Source: Nitrosovibrio sp. Nv4
Lineage (GTDB): Bacteria > Pseudomonadota > Gammaproteobacteria > Burkholderiales > SG8-39
DNA length: 62,501 bases
Direction of reading: 5' to 3'
Assembly: GCA_945906765.1 (NCBI GenBank)
Contig: CAMDRF010000004.1
Span: 1 to 62,501, forward strand
Part shown: in pieces, positions 39,752-48,636 of the stretch
Numbering within the stretch: the stretch's first letter is position 1
How the letters are laid out: the number at the start of each line of letters is the position of its first letter
Notes under the pieces: model-generated
What the model was told of the DNA's origin: nothing
The model's input: the letters and a program-made list of their open reading frames with translations, nothing else
Databases searched by the model: none
Position numbers and translations under genes: made by a program

Positions 39752-40948
39752 GTGGCGAGCGTCCAGTACCGCGAGATCGACGGCCGCAGCGGCGGCTTTT
39801 ACGCTCTGCTCGGCGGGCTCGGCGTTCTCATCGCGGCCGGCCTCGGCGCCGCCTGGAGCATGGAGCATCACGGCCACGCGGTCACCGGCATGAGCAACCG
39901 GATCGTATGGGGAATGCCGCATGTGTTCGCGCTGTTCCTGATCGTCGCCGCCTCGGGCGCGCTCAACGTCGCCTCGATCGCCTCGGTGTTCGGCCGCGAT
40001 TTATACAAGCCGCTCGCCCGGCTCTCCGGTCTGCTCGCGATCACGCTGCTTGCCGGCGGCCTTGCGGTGCTGGTGCTCGATCTCGGGCGCCCCGACCGCC
40101 TGATCGTGGCCATGACCTACTACAACTTCAAATCGATCTTCGCCTGGAACGTCTTCCTCTACACCGGTTTCTTCGCCGTGGCGGCGCTCTACCTGTGGAC
40201 CCTGTTCGAGCGGCGTATGAACGGCTACAGCAAGCGCGCGGGCCTGCTCGCGTTCCTCTGGCGCCTGGTCCTCACCACCGGCACCGGCTCGATCTTCGGC
40301 TTGCTCGTCGCGCGCGAGCCCTGGAACAGCGCGCTGCTCGCGCCCCTCTTCATCGTCATGTCGTTCTCCTTCGGGCTGGCGGTCTTCGTGCTGGTGCTGA
40401 TGGCGGCCTGCCGCTGGAGCGGCCGCGCGCTGGGCGACGTGGTGCTGAACCGGCTCGGCAAGCTGCTCGGCGTGTTCGTCGCGGTGGTCCTGTATTTCGT
40501 CGCGGTCCAGCACCTCACCAACCTCTATATCGCGCGCCAGCACGAGGTCGAGCGCTTCTTTCTCTGGGATGGAGGGATCTACCCCGCGCTCTTCTGGTTC
40601 GGCCAGATCCTGATTGGCGGCATTCTGCCCCTGGTTCTGTTGTTCAAACTCCCGTCGCGTCGCGCCATCGCAGCAGCGGCGGCGGGCGTGATTCTGGGCG
40701 GCTTCGCCCAGCTCTACGTGATCATCATCGGCGGGCAGGCCTACCCCCAGTTGATGTTCCCGGACAAGCATGTCGCGAGCAGCTTCTTCGACGGCGTGGT
40801 GGCCGCCTACTCCCCCAGCCTGCCGGAAGTGGCGCTCGGCGCGGGCGGCGTGGCGCTCGCGCTGGCGCTCACCGCCGTGGCGCTCAAGGTGCTGCCGTTC
40901 CTGCCGCGCAGCCTCGCGGACGGCGACGTCGATCCGGCGGCGGCGTGA
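39752..40948 (+). CDS. dsrP: DsrP, NrfD-like membrane subunit
   Basis: A 398-aa integral membrane protein with about ten hydrophobic helices, NrfD family (GGFYALLGGLGVLIAAGLG, then RPDRLIVAMTYYNFKSIFAW). GTG start at 39752, 2 bases after dsrO. It exchanges electrons with quinone on behalf of DsrJO. Its stop overlaps the dsrN start. Confidence 0.95.
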   Translation: MASVQYREIDGRSGGFYALLGGLGVLIAAGLGAAWSMEHHGHAVTGMSNRIVWGMPHVFALFLIVAASGALNVASIASVFGRDLYKPLARLSGLLAITLLAGGLAVLVLDLGRPDRLIVAMTYYNFKSIFAWNVFLYTGFFAVAALYLWTLFERRMNGYSKRAGLLAFLWRLVLTTGTGSIFGLLVAREPWNSALLAPLFIVMSFSFGLAVFVLVLMAACRWSGRALGDVVLNRLGKLLGVFVAVVLYFVAVQHLTNLYIARQHEVERFFLWDGGIYPALFWFGQILIGGILPLVLLFKLPSRRAIAAAAAGVILGGFAQLYVIIIGGQAYPQLMFPDKHVASSFFDGVVAAYSPSLPEVALGAGGVALALALTAVALKVLPFLPRSLADGDVDPAAA

Positions 40949-42348
40949 ACCGCCTCCTCATCTCCGCGGCCCACAAGTCCTCGGGCAAGACCACGGTATG
41001 CATCGGCTTGTGCGCCGCGCTGCGCGCGCGCGGCGCGGTGGTGCAGCCGTTCAAGAAAGGCCCGGACTACATCGATCCGCTATGGCTCGGCCTCGCGGCC
41101 GGGCGGCCCTGCTACAACCTCGACCCCTACCTGAGCGGCGCGGAGGAGATCCGCGCCGAATTTGCGCGGCGCATGCATGGCGCATCGCTCGGCTTGGTGG
41201 AAGGCAACAAGGGCCTGTACGACGGGCTCGACCTGGACGGCAGCAACAGCAACGCCGCGCTCGCCGCGCTGATCGGCGCGCCGGTGGTGCTGGTGATTGA
41301 CGCGCGCGGCATGACACGCGGCATCGCGCCGCTCATTCTCGGCTACCAGGCGTTCGACGCCAACATCCGCATCGCCGGCGTGATCCTCAATCAGCTCGGC
41401 GGCGCGCGCCACGAGGCGAAGCTGCGCGCGGTGATCCGGCACTACACCGGCATTCCGGTACTGGGCGCCGTGCAGCACGACGAGCGCATGGCCATCGTGG
41501 AGCGTCACCTGGGCCTCGTGCCGAGCAACGAGACCGATTCCGCGCGCGCGTGCGTGGACGAAATCGCGGCGCGCATCGCCGCCCAGGTCGATCTCGACGA
41601 GGTGCTCGCGGTCGCCCGTCAGGCGGGACCGCTCGGCACGGCCGAGCCGATTTCAAATGCCAGGTGCGGCCCCTCGGTGCGCGTGGGCATCGCGCGCGAC
41701 GCCGCGTTCGGCTTCTACTACCCGGGCGATCTCGAGGCCTTGCGCGCCGCCGGGGCGGAGCTCGTAGCCTTCGACGCCCTGCACGATGCGCATCTGCCGC
41801 CGGTGGACGGTCTGTTCATCGGCGGCGGATTCCCCGAAACCCACATGGATACGCTCGCCGCGAACAGCAGCCTGCGCGCCGAACTGCGCGCCGCGATCGA
41901 CGCGGGACTCCCGGCGTATGCCGAGTGCGGCGGGCTCATGTACCTTGCGCGCGGCATCGAGTGGAACGGGCGCCGCGCCGAGATGGTCGGTGTCGTCCCG
42001 GCCGACATCGTCATGCACGCCCGTCCGGTCGGGCGCGGCTACGTGCACCTGCGCGAAACCGGCCGCGGGTTGTGGCCGGCGCCGCAGGCCGGCGAAGCGG
42101 CGCTCATCCGGGCGCACGAATTTCACTACTCGAGCGTCGAGAATCTCGCGCCGGGCGTCGAGTTCGCCTATGAGGTGGAGCGCGGTCATGGCATCGACGG
42201 CCGGCACGACGGCATCGTGCACAAGAACCTGCTGGCATCGTATGCCCACCTGCGCGACGTCCGAGGCAACCCGTGGGCGCGGCGCTTTGTCGATTTCGTG
42301 AGGAGTTGCCATCATGCCGCGGGCCTGGAGCACCGGCTGACGCCATGA
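40945..42348 (+). CDS. dsrN: DsrN, sirohaem amide synthase (CobB-like)
   Basis: A 467-aa ATP- and glutamine-dependent amidotransferase related to cobyrinic acid a,c-diamide synthase. The P-loop-like N-terminus is ISAAHKSSGKTTVCIGLC, and the glutaminase domain has the Cys nucleophile in YAECGGLMYLARG and a catalytic His in RAHEFHYSS. DsrN amidates sirohaem to the form used by DsrAB. GTG start overlaps the dsrP stop. Confidence 0.94.
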   Translation: MNRLLISAAHKSSGKTTVCIGLCAALRARGAVVQPFKKGPDYIDPLWLGLAAGRPCYNLDPYLSGAEEIRAEFARRMHGASLGLVEGNKGLYDGLDLDGSNSNAALAALIGAPVVLVIDARGMTRGIAPLILGYQAFDANIRIAGVILNQLGGARHEAKLRAVIRHYTGIPVLGAVQHDERMAIVERHLGLVPSNETDSARACVDEIAARIAAQVDLDEVLAVARQAGPLGTAEPISNARCGPSVRVGIARDAAFGFYYPGDLEALRAAGAELVAFDALHDAHLPPVDGLFIGGGFPETHMDTLAANSSLRAELRAAIDAGLPAYAECGGLMYLARGIEWNGRRAEMVGVVPADIVMHARPVGRGYVHLRETGRGLWPAPQAGEAALIRAHEFHYSSVENLAPGVEFAYEVERGHGIDGRHDGIVHKNLLASYAHLRDVRGNPWARRFVDFVRSCHHAAGLEHRLTP

Positions 42349-42662
42349 TCATCATCACGCCGCAGGCCGCGGAGCAGATCGCCAGGTCGGCGCAGCAGGC
42401 CGGCCCGGGCGAGGTCTGGCTGCGCCTTGCAGCGCGCCTGGACGACAAGGGCGTGATCGAGTACGGCATGGGCTTGGACGCCAAGGCCGATGGCGACCTG
42501 GCGTTCGCGGTGGGCGGGATCAGCCTGCTGGTGTCCCCAGGCAGCGTCGAGCTGCTCACCGGCGCGACGCTCGATTACGTGGAAATCAATCCCGGCGAGC
42601 CGCGCTTCATCTTCAGCAACCCGAACGACCCTTCGCACAAGGCGCCCAAGGCAATCGGGTAA
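42345..42662 (+). CDS. dsrR: DsrR, A-type-scaffold-like regulator
   Basis: A 105-aa IscA-like protein (MIIITPQAAEQIARSAQQAG, then AVGGISLLVSPGSVELLTGA). It lacks the cysteines of A-type scaffolds, the known feature of DsrR, which acts on dsr expression after transcription in Allochromatium. The ATG overlaps the dsrN stop (ATGA). Last gene of the canonical cluster; no dsrS follows. Confidence 0.93.
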   Translation: MIIITPQAAEQIARSAQQAGPGEVWLRLAARLDDKGVIEYGMGLDAKADGDLAFAVGGISLLVSPGSVELLTGATLDYVEINPGEPRFIFSNPNDPSHKAPKAIG

Positions 42663-42709
42663 CGGCGGGAACTGGACGCCACGGCACGGGGAAGTTAGGC
42701 TGGGCACCC

Positions 42710-43846
42710 ATGTCGGATCCCGCTGTCCCCCATTCAGGCGCAGGCGCGCCGGCATCCGCGGAGAAATCCGGATCCTTGCCGCAAACTCAGGCGGTGCGCC
42801 TGGCGCGCAAGACGCAATCGCTCGACATCCTCTACGAGGTTGCGGCCAGCCTCAACCAGGCCGGCAGCCTGGAGCAGTTGATTGGCAGCTTTCTGGACGT
42901 GTTGATCGATCTGCTGGATGCGCGCGGGGGGGGCGTACGGCTTGCGGCGGCGGACGGGCAGAGTCGCCTTGTTGCAAGCCGCGGCCTCGCGCCGGAAGCA
43001 ATCGAGCGCGACCGGGCCCAGTCCATTGAAATTCCGGTGCAGTATCAGGGCCGCGTCCTCGGCGTGTACAACCTGCTTCTCGACCGTCCGCTCGCAGCCA
43101 TGGGCGAAGACCTGCCCGACCTTCTGGTCAGCGTCGGCCGGCATCTCGGCCTGGCGATCGAAAAAACGCGCCTGGAAGGCGAGGCGCGCCGCCTTGCAAT
43201 CATGGAAGAGCGCAACATCATCGGCAACGAGCTGCACGATTCCCTGGCGCAGTCGCTGATCGGCATGCGGCTGCAGCTGAATGTGCTGGGCGAATCGCTC
43301 GCGCGCAAGGACTTCGGCGCCGCCCGCTATGAGGTCAAGGCACTGCAGCGCGCGATGCAGCAGGCGAGCGCGGACCTGCGCAGCCTGCTCACCGATTTCC
43401 GGCTGAAGATTGACGAAGCGGGCCTCGCGCAGACGGTTGCCAAGCTCGTCGAACGATTCCGCCGGGAAACCGGCATCGCGGTGTTCTTCCAGAACGAATG
43501 CCAGGCGCTCGCGCTCAGCGCCGCGCAGGAGATTCAGGTCTACTACATCATCCAGGAGGCCCTCGCCAATATCCGCAAGCACGCCCGCGCCCGCAACGTG
43601 CGCATCCTGCTCAATAACGAGGGCGATCTCTACACCGTTCTGATCGAGGATGACGGCCTCGGCATGGCGGGACCGGAGGAGCCGATGCCCGCCGAGCACG
43701 CCGGGCTCGACATCATGCGCGAGCGCACCGAACGCTTGCCGGGCCAGATCGTGATCGAGAGCGAACCGGGCGAAGGCACGCGGATCGTGTTGATCTTCAA
43801 TGCGCCGCCGCAGGCCGGGGCATCCATGGCCGCGGCGGGACGCTGA
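42710..43846 (+). CDS. Soluble NarX/NreB-type sensor histidine kinase with GAF domain
   Basis: A 378-aa HisKA_3-type kinase without membrane segments. A GAF-like sensor occupies about residues 30-150 (SLNQAGSLEQLIGSFLDVLI). The phospho-acceptor His is in ERNIIGNELHDSLAQSLIG, and the ATPase domain has the N-box QEALANIRKHARA and the G-box DDGLGMAG. The sensing region lacks the Cys cluster of NreB, so its signal is not obviously an iron-sulfur cluster. It starts 47 bases after dsrR, so it may be read from the dsr promoter, and its regulator follows 1 base later. Confidence 0.9.
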   Translation: MSDPAVPHSGAGAPASAEKSGSLPQTQAVRLARKTQSLDILYEVAASLNQAGSLEQLIGSFLDVLIDLLDARGGGVRLAAADGQSRLVASRGLAPEAIERDRAQSIEIPVQYQGRVLGVYNLLLDRPLAAMGEDLPDLLVSVGRHLGLAIEKTRLEGEARRLAIMEERNIIGNELHDSLAQSLIGMRLQLNVLGESLARKDFGAARYEVKALQRAMQQASADLRSLLTDFRLKIDEAGLAQTVAKLVERFRRETGIAVFFQNECQALALSAAQEIQVYYIIQEALANIRKHARARNVRILLNNEGDLYTVLIEDDGLGMAGPEEPMPAEHAGLDIMRERTERLPGQIVIESEPGEGTRIVLIFNAPPQAGASMAAAGR

Positions 43847-43847
43847 C

Positions 43848-44525
43848 ATGCGCGTGCTGCTCATCGACGACCATGCCCTGGTGCGCAAGGGCATCGGCGA
43901 GCTGCTGCAAAGCCGCGGCGCCCAGGTGGTGGCCTCGGTGAGCTCTGGCGAGGAAGGTGTGCGCCGCGCGGTCGAATTGCTCCCGGACATCATCCTGCTG
44001 GACGTGAAGATGCCGGGTGTGAACGGCATCGAAACCGTCGAGCGGCTGCGCGCCGCCGGGGTCAGCGCGCCGGTGGTGATGCTGACCATGAGCCGCGAGG
44101 ACGCGGAGCTCGGCGCCGCGCTGCGCGCCGGCGCGCAGGGCTATCTGCTGAAAGACATGGAACCGGAGGAACTGCTGCCGGCTCTGCAAGCGGCACTGCG
44201 CGGAGAAAGCGTGGTGGCCCGCGAGATGGTCGGGACGCTCGCAGATATCGTGCGCGATGACGCGGGCGCGAGGCCGGCGGCGCCGCGCCCGGCCGATCCG
44301 TTCGCCGGGCTCACGCCGCGCGAGCTGGAGATTCTCGGGCTCGTCGCCGACGGATCGAGCAACAAGATGATCGCGCGCGCGTTGTCGATCACCGATGGCA
44401 CGGTCAAGCTGCACGTGAAGGCGATCCTGCGCAAGCTCGGCATGCGCTCGCGCGTCGAGGCCGCCGTGGCGGCGGCAGGGCACGGTCTGGGAAAGAACAG
44501 GAAAAAACCGGGCGCCGTTTCTTGA
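43848..44525 (+). CDS. NarL/FixJ-type response regulator
   Basis: A 225-aa regulator: receiver domain with the acidic pair LIDDHALVRKG, phospho-acceptor Asp in IILLDVKMPGVNG and Lys in GYLLKDME, then a LuxR-type HTH (FAGLTPRELEILGLVADGSS ... IARALSITDGTVKLHVKAIL). Paired with the kinase just upstream. Likely controls dsr or neighbouring sulfur genes (inference from position). ATG at 43848. Confidence 0.92.
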   Translation: MRVLLIDDHALVRKGIGELLQSRGAQVVASVSSGEEGVRRAVELLPDIILLDVKMPGVNGIETVERLRAAGVSAPVVMLTMSREDAELGAALRAGAQGYLLKDMEPEELLPALQAALRGESVVAREMVGTLADIVRDDAGARPAAPRPADPFAGLTPRELEILGLVADGSSNKMIARALSITDGTVKLHVKAILRKLGMRSRVEAAVAAAGHGLGKNRKKPGAVS

Positions 44526-44538
44526 TGCGTCTGTGTGC

Positions 44539-45528
44539 TTACTCCAGCGTGTTGACGAACAACTGCGTGCGCGCCAATCCGCGCTCCAGCAGCAGGTATT
44601 CCGCCGCGTTTGTCAGCGGTGCGGGCCCTGCAACGTAAACGTCGCAGCTCTCCAGCCCGGCATGGGCGGCCAGCGCCTGCGGTAGGACGCGTTCGACGGC
44701 CTCCCGCGACCAGGCGCCCTGCAGAGTCAAGGGGAGGTAGCGGAAATCGTCCAGCGCGTCGCTCCATGAGCGGCACAGATTGTCGAGGTAGTGGCCGTCG
44801 TTGGCGGCGAGCCAGATGAGACTCAGCGATTCCGCCGATTCGAGCGCCATGGCATGCTCGATCAGGCTCTTGATGGGCGCGAAACCGGCGCCGCCCGCGA
44901 TGAATACGAGTGCGCGGTTCGATTCTTCGTTCAGCACGAAGCCACCGCGTGGTCCCTCGATTCGCACTGTGTCCGCACCGCCCAGGCCCTCGAACACGCG
45001 CGCGGCAAAGGTGTCGCCCGCGTGCCGGCGAACGTGGAATTGCAGGTTGCGGTCGTCGCAAGGACAGCTTGCCACCGGATAGGAGGCCGATATGCCACCG
45101 GGCAATTCGAGCGCTACCGACTGGCCGGCGAGAAAGCGCAGCCGATTGCTGCGCGGTGTCTGCAGGTGCAGCAGCCGCATGTCTTCGGCAAGCGGGGTGA
45201 CTGACTTTACCCGGGCCTCGATGTTCTGCAAGGGCATGTCGGTGGCGCCGTGCGCCTCGCGCGCCTCGAGCACGAGGTCGCCAACGGCCGTGTTGCAGCA
45301 CAGGAGCACGACCCCGGCGCCTTTCTCCGCCGCGCTCAACACGTAGTCAGAGTGGCGCGTTTTCTGCACTTGGCCCGAGAGCACTTTCGCCTTGCATTTG
45401 CCGCAACCGCCGGCGCTGCAGCCGTAGTCGAGCGCGAGCCCGGCGCGCAGCGCCGCCTCGAGCAGGTTGTCGCTGCCTTCGACGAAGAACTCGTGACCGC
45501 TCGGCATGAGCTGAACGTGCGCCGTCAT
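44539..45528 (-). CDS. Plant-type ferredoxin fused to FAD/NAD reductase
   Basis: A 329-aa two-part reductase. The N-terminal [2Fe-2S] domain has CSAGGCGKCKAKVLSG and LLCCNTAVGDLV; the FAD-binding domain has YPVASCPCDDRNLQFHV; the NAD domain has VFIAGGAGFAPIKSLI. This is the layout of oxygenase reductases. ATG at 45528 follows TGAGG; earlier in-frame ATGs exist to 45630. It is convergent with the response regulator and divergent from cysG. With the Rieske protein downstream of cysG it may serve an electron chain for Soe/Dsr maturation or an oxygenase not seen here. Confidence 0.88.
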   Translation of the reverse strand: MTAHVQLMPSGHEFFVEGSDNLLEAALRAGLALDYGCSAGGCGKCKAKVLSGQVQKTRHSDYVLSAAEKGAGVVLLCCNTAVGDLVLEAREAHGATDMPLQNIEARVKSVTPLAEDMRLLHLQTPRSNRLRFLAGQSVALELPGGISASYPVASCPCDDRNLQFHVRRHAGDTFAARVFEGLGGADTVRIEGPRGGFVLNEESNRALVFIAGGAGFAPIKSLIEHAMALESAESLSLIWLAANDGHYLDNLCRSWSDALDDFRYLPLTLQGAWSREAVERVLPQALAAHAGLESCDVYVAGPAPLTNAAEYLLLERGLARTQLFVNTLE

Positions 45529-45646
45529 GATCCTCAGAAAATCCTGCTGCATCCGCAGCGGCCGCGGTTCTCCGCTCCGCGCGGCCCTGGACAGGGTAAG
45601 CAGCTGGGACATGCGGCGCTCGATTTGCAACTATCATATCGGCAGC

Positions 45647-47032
45647 ATGAATTATCTGCCGATATTCCTCGATATCCGCGACCAGCCTTGCCTGGTGGTG
45701 GGCGGCGGCGAGGTGGCCGCGCGCAAATGCGCGATGCTGCTGCGCGCGGGGGCACGGGTGACGGTGCTCGCGCCGTCGCTGAACGCGGCTTTCAGCGCCG
45801 ATCTTGCCGCTGCCCGGATCGTGCATCGCGCGACGGAATTTCGGGACGAGGATCTTGCCGGGGTTGCGCTGGCGATTGCCGCCACCGACGACGATGCTGT
45901 GAATCGCGCGGTGGCCGCGGGCGCCAGGGCACGGCATATCCCGGTAAACGTGGTGGACCAGCCGGCGCTGTGTTCTTTCATCCTGCCCTCGATCATCGAG
46001 CGCGCGCCCCTCATCGTTGCGGTATCCAGTGGCGGTGCCTCGCCGGTGCTTGCGCGGCTGCTGCGCGCGCGCCTGGAGACGCTCATTCCCGCTGGCTACG
46101 GCCGCCTCGCCGCGCTGGCCGGAGCGTTCCGTGACCAGGTCAAGGCGCGCTTCGAGCCGGCGCAACGGCGGCGCTTCTGGGAACGCGTGCTGCAAGGTCC
46201 GATCGCCGAATTGGTGTACGGCGGCCGGGAGGGCGAGGCCCGCAAGGCCTTGCAGGAAACACTGCATGACCCGCGCCTCGTCATCAGCGGCGGCGAGGTG
46301 TCTCTGGTCGGCGCCGGACCGGGGGATCCGGATCTGCTCACCTTTCGTGCGCTGCGCCTCATGCAGCGGGCCGACGTGGTAGTGTATGACCGGCTGGTTT
46401 CGCAGCCTGTTCTTGATCTGGTACGGCGCGACGCCGAGCGCATTTATGCCGGCAAGGAGCGCGCCAAGCACGCGCTGCCGCAGGAAGACATCAATCACCT
46501 GCTGATTCGCCTGGCGAAGGAAGGCAAGCGCGTGGTGCGCCTGAAAGGCGGCGATCCGTTCATTTTCGGGCGCGGCGGCGAAGAGCTCGACACGCTCGCC
46601 GCCGAAGGTGTCCCGTTCCAGGTGGTGCCCGGCATCACGGCGGCTTCGGGCTGTGCGGCCTATGCCGGCATCCCGCTCACTCACCGCGATTGCGCGCAGT
46701 CCGTGGTATTCATCACCGGCCACCTGCAGGACGGCAGCATGAATCTCAACTGGCCGGCGCTGGCGCAGCCGCGCCAGACCATCGTGTTCTACATGGGACT
46801 GATCGGCGTGGATATCCTGTGCCGCGAGTTGATCGCGCACGGCCTGCCGGCCGCGACGCCCGCCGCGCTCATCCAGCAGGGCACCATGCCGGAGCAGCGC
46901 GTACTTGCCGGCGATCTGGAGACGCTGCCCCGGATCGTGCGCGAGGGCGGCGTGAAAGCGCCCACCCTCATCATCATTGGCGAGGTGGTGAAGCTGCGGG
47001 ATCGCCTCAAATGGTTCGAGCCGGCGGCATGA
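45647..47032 (+). CDS. cysG: Sirohaem synthase CysG (fused dehydrogenase-ferrochelatase and methyltransferase)
   Basis: A 461-aa multifunctional enzyme converting uroporphyrinogen III to sirohaem. The N-terminal part has the NAD site CLVVGGGEVAARKCAMLL and the dimerisation/chelatase region. The C-terminal SUMT domain has SLVGAGPGDPDLLTFRALR and the methyltransferase block KGGDPFIFGRGGEEL. It supplies the sirohaem that DsrN amidates and DsrAB binds. ATG at 45647; its stop overlaps the Rieske gene start. Confidence 0.95.
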   Translation: MNYLPIFLDIRDQPCLVVGGGEVAARKCAMLLRAGARVTVLAPSLNAAFSADLAAARIVHRATEFRDEDLAGVALAIAATDDDAVNRAVAAGARARHIPVNVVDQPALCSFILPSIIERAPLIVAVSSGGASPVLARLLRARLETLIPAGYGRLAALAGAFRDQVKARFEPAQRRRFWERVLQGPIAELVYGGREGEARKALQETLHDPRLVISGGEVSLVGAGPGDPDLLTFRALRLMQRADVVVYDRLVSQPVLDLVRRDAERIYAGKERAKHALPQEDINHLLIRLAKEGKRVVRLKGGDPFIFGRGGEELDTLAAEGVPFQVVPGITAASGCAAYAGIPLTHRDCAQSVVFITGHLQDGSMNLNWPALAQPRQTIVFYMGLIGVDILCRELIAHGLPAATPAALIQQGTMPEQRVLAGDLETLPRIVREGGVKAPTLIIIGEVVKLRDRLKWFEPAA

Positions 47033-47364
47033 GCGTCACGCAAGGATTCGTGGTGGCGGCAAGGGCGGGCGAGCTTGCGCCGGGCCGCATGAAGCGGGTC
47101 GATATTGGCGGCCGGCGCATCCTGCTGGCGAACGTCGGGGGACATTACTACGCGGTGGACGATACCTGCACCCATGAAGATGCTTCGCTCTCGACCGGTT
47201 TCCTGAAAGACGAGCTGGTCAAATGCCCGCTGCACGGCAGCCGCTTCAACGTTCGCACCGGCGAAGCACTTGAGGAACCGGCGGAGGCGGCGCTCCGGAC
47301 CTATCCGCTGCGCCTGGAAGGCGAGCGCATCCTGATCGATTTGTCCGAAGCGGGGACGCCATGA
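47029..47364 (+). CDS. Rieske [2Fe-2S] ferredoxin
   Basis: A 111-aa soluble Rieske protein: cluster motifs CTHED (CxH) and KCPLHGSRF (CxxH), 16-18 residues apart, as in Rieske ferredoxins of dioxygenase systems and NirD-like proteins. No signal peptide or membrane anchor. Overlaps cysG and the next gene at ATGA junctions, so all three are coupled. Partner unknown; the reductase at 44539-45528 is a candidate. Confidence 0.92.
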   Translation: MSVTQGFVVAARAGELAPGRMKRVDIGGRRILLANVGGHYYAVDDTCTHEDASLSTGFLKDELVKCPLHGSRFNVRTGEALEEPAEAALRTYPLRLEGERILIDLSEAGTP

Positions 47365-48479
47365 GCATCCCCGTCCGGGCGATCCCCGCCGATCCCGCGG
47401 CCCTGATGCGTTCCATCCTCAAGCGCATCGCCACCGGCCCGGAGCTGAGCAAGGACATCTCGCGCGAGGAGACCTGCGCCGGCATGCGTCTGGTGCTCGA
47501 TGGGCAAGTCGATCCGGTGCAGGCCGGGATATTCCTGATCGCGCTGCGCATGAAGCGCGAGACGGACGATGAAAACCGCGGCGTCCTCGAAGCCATCCGC
47601 GAGGCGACGCGCCATGCCATCGCGCCGGTGGACGAGGTGGTGGATATCGGCGATCCCTACGACGGCTACATCCGCACGCTGCCGGCTTCGCCCTTCCTTG
47701 CGCCGGTCCTCGCCGCCTGCGGCGTCGCGGCGGTATCTCATGGCGTCGAGCGCATGGGGCCCAAGTACGGCGTCACGCATCGGCAGGTGCTTGGCGCCGC
47801 CGGCCTGCCAGTGGATCTGGCGCCCGAAGAAGCCGCCGCGCGCGTGGGCGACCCGGCCATCGGCTGGGCCTACATCGATCAGAGTAATTTCTGCCCGAAA
47901 CTCCATGCACTCGCGGCCCTGCGCACGCTGATCGTCAAACGGCCGGCCATTACCACCGTCGAGGTTCTGGCCGGGCCCATCCGCGGCCGTGTGAAAACGC
48001 ATCTCGTCACCGGTTACGTGCACAAACCCTATCCGCGCATTTACGCGCTGCTCGCGCGCCACGCCGGCTTCGATTCCGCGCTCATCGTGCGCGGGGTCGA
48101 GGGCGGCGTGATTCCGTCCCTCTCTCATGCCGGCAAGGTGTTCCACTATCACGGCGGCGGCGAGGAGAACTCCACGGATTGCAAGCCGGCCGACTTGGGA
48201 ATCGACCAGTCCGTGCGCGCGCCGCGCATTCCCGGCGCGAGCCTCGAGGGCCAGAGCGAAGCGCCGCTCGATGCCGCCGCCGTGGCGAAAGCGGCCGCCG
48301 AGGCCGGCATGGCGGCGCTCGCCGGCGAGCCCGGCGCGACGCGCGACTGCCTGACCTACGGCGCTGCGCTGTGCCTGTGGCATCTCGGGCGCCACGGCGA
48401 CCTGAGAAGCGCCGCCGACGCCGTGCGAATCACACTCGATCGCGGCAAGGCGCTGAAGCATCTTCATCAGGCAATTTGA
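47361..48479 (+). CDS. TrpD2/YbiB-like phosphoribosyltransferase-family protein
   Basis: A 372-aa member of the anthranilate phosphoribosyltransferase superfamily (glycosyltransferase family 3). The N-terminal helical domain (EETCAGMRLVLDGQVDPVQA) and the VVDIGDPYDGYIRTLP loop replace the GTGGDG PRPP loop of true TrpD, so it is of the YbiB/TrpD2 type, which bind nucleic acid rather than anthranilate. ATG overlaps the Rieske stop. A role linked to sirohaem or to RNA/DNA is open. Confidence 0.8.
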   Translation: MSIPVRAIPADPAALMRSILKRIATGPELSKDISREETCAGMRLVLDGQVDPVQAGIFLIALRMKRETDDENRGVLEAIREATRHAIAPVDEVVDIGDPYDGYIRTLPASPFLAPVLAACGVAAVSHGVERMGPKYGVTHRQVLGAAGLPVDLAPEEAAARVGDPAIGWAYIDQSNFCPKLHALAALRTLIVKRPAITTVEVLAGPIRGRVKTHLVTGYVHKPYPRIYALLARHAGFDSALIVRGVEGGVIPSLSHAGKVFHYHGGGEENSTDCKPADLGIDQSVRAPRIPGASLEGQSEAPLDAAAVAKAAAEAGMAALAGEPGATRDCLTYGAALCLWHLGRHGDLRSAADAVRITLDRGKALKHLHQAI

Positions 48480-48547
48480 TGAGCGCCTTCGCAACTCCAA
48501 TGCGTGAACCGCGCTCGCCACGCCACAATTCCGCATGAGCGAAGCCA

Positions 48548-48592
48548 CTGATGGGCTTCGGCGGCATCACCGCGCTGGGCTGCACCATCGTC
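48548..48592 (+). pseudogene. Tiny remnant of a YeeE/YedE sulfur-transport protein
   Basis: A short frame reads PLMGFGGITALGCTI, the distinctive conserved segment (MGFGG-x-x-ALGCT-I) of YeeE/YedE (thiosulfate transporter TsuA-like) proteins. After CTI the GQG that should follow is missing and the sequence degenerates. Only about 15 residues are preserved, so this is a suggestive relic, not a gene. The rest of the 147 bases between the TrpD2-like gene and the convergent SDR shows nothing coding. Confidence 0.35.
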
Positions 48593-48620
48593 GCCGGCGC
48601 GGCGCTAGAGGGCGCCCGCC

Positions 48621-48636
48621 AACGCTCTAGAGCGTT
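48621..48636. terminator. Perfect 16-base palindrome at convergent gene ends
   Basis: AACGCTCTAGAGCGTT is a perfect palindrome that contains the TAG stop of the minus-strand SDR. It lies between the convergent TrpD2-like and SDR genes and could act as a hairpin or protein site; no loop or U-tract supports a classical terminator. Confidence 0.3.

Noticed and set aside
39613-40944. Extension of DsrN to 911 aa
   Set aside because: The upstream part runs through dsrO and dsrP in another frame; the GTG at 40945 with the stop overlap is the natural start.
42734-44089. 451-codon minus frame under the kinase and regulator
   Set aside because: Antisense to two genes with complete kinase and receiver motifs.
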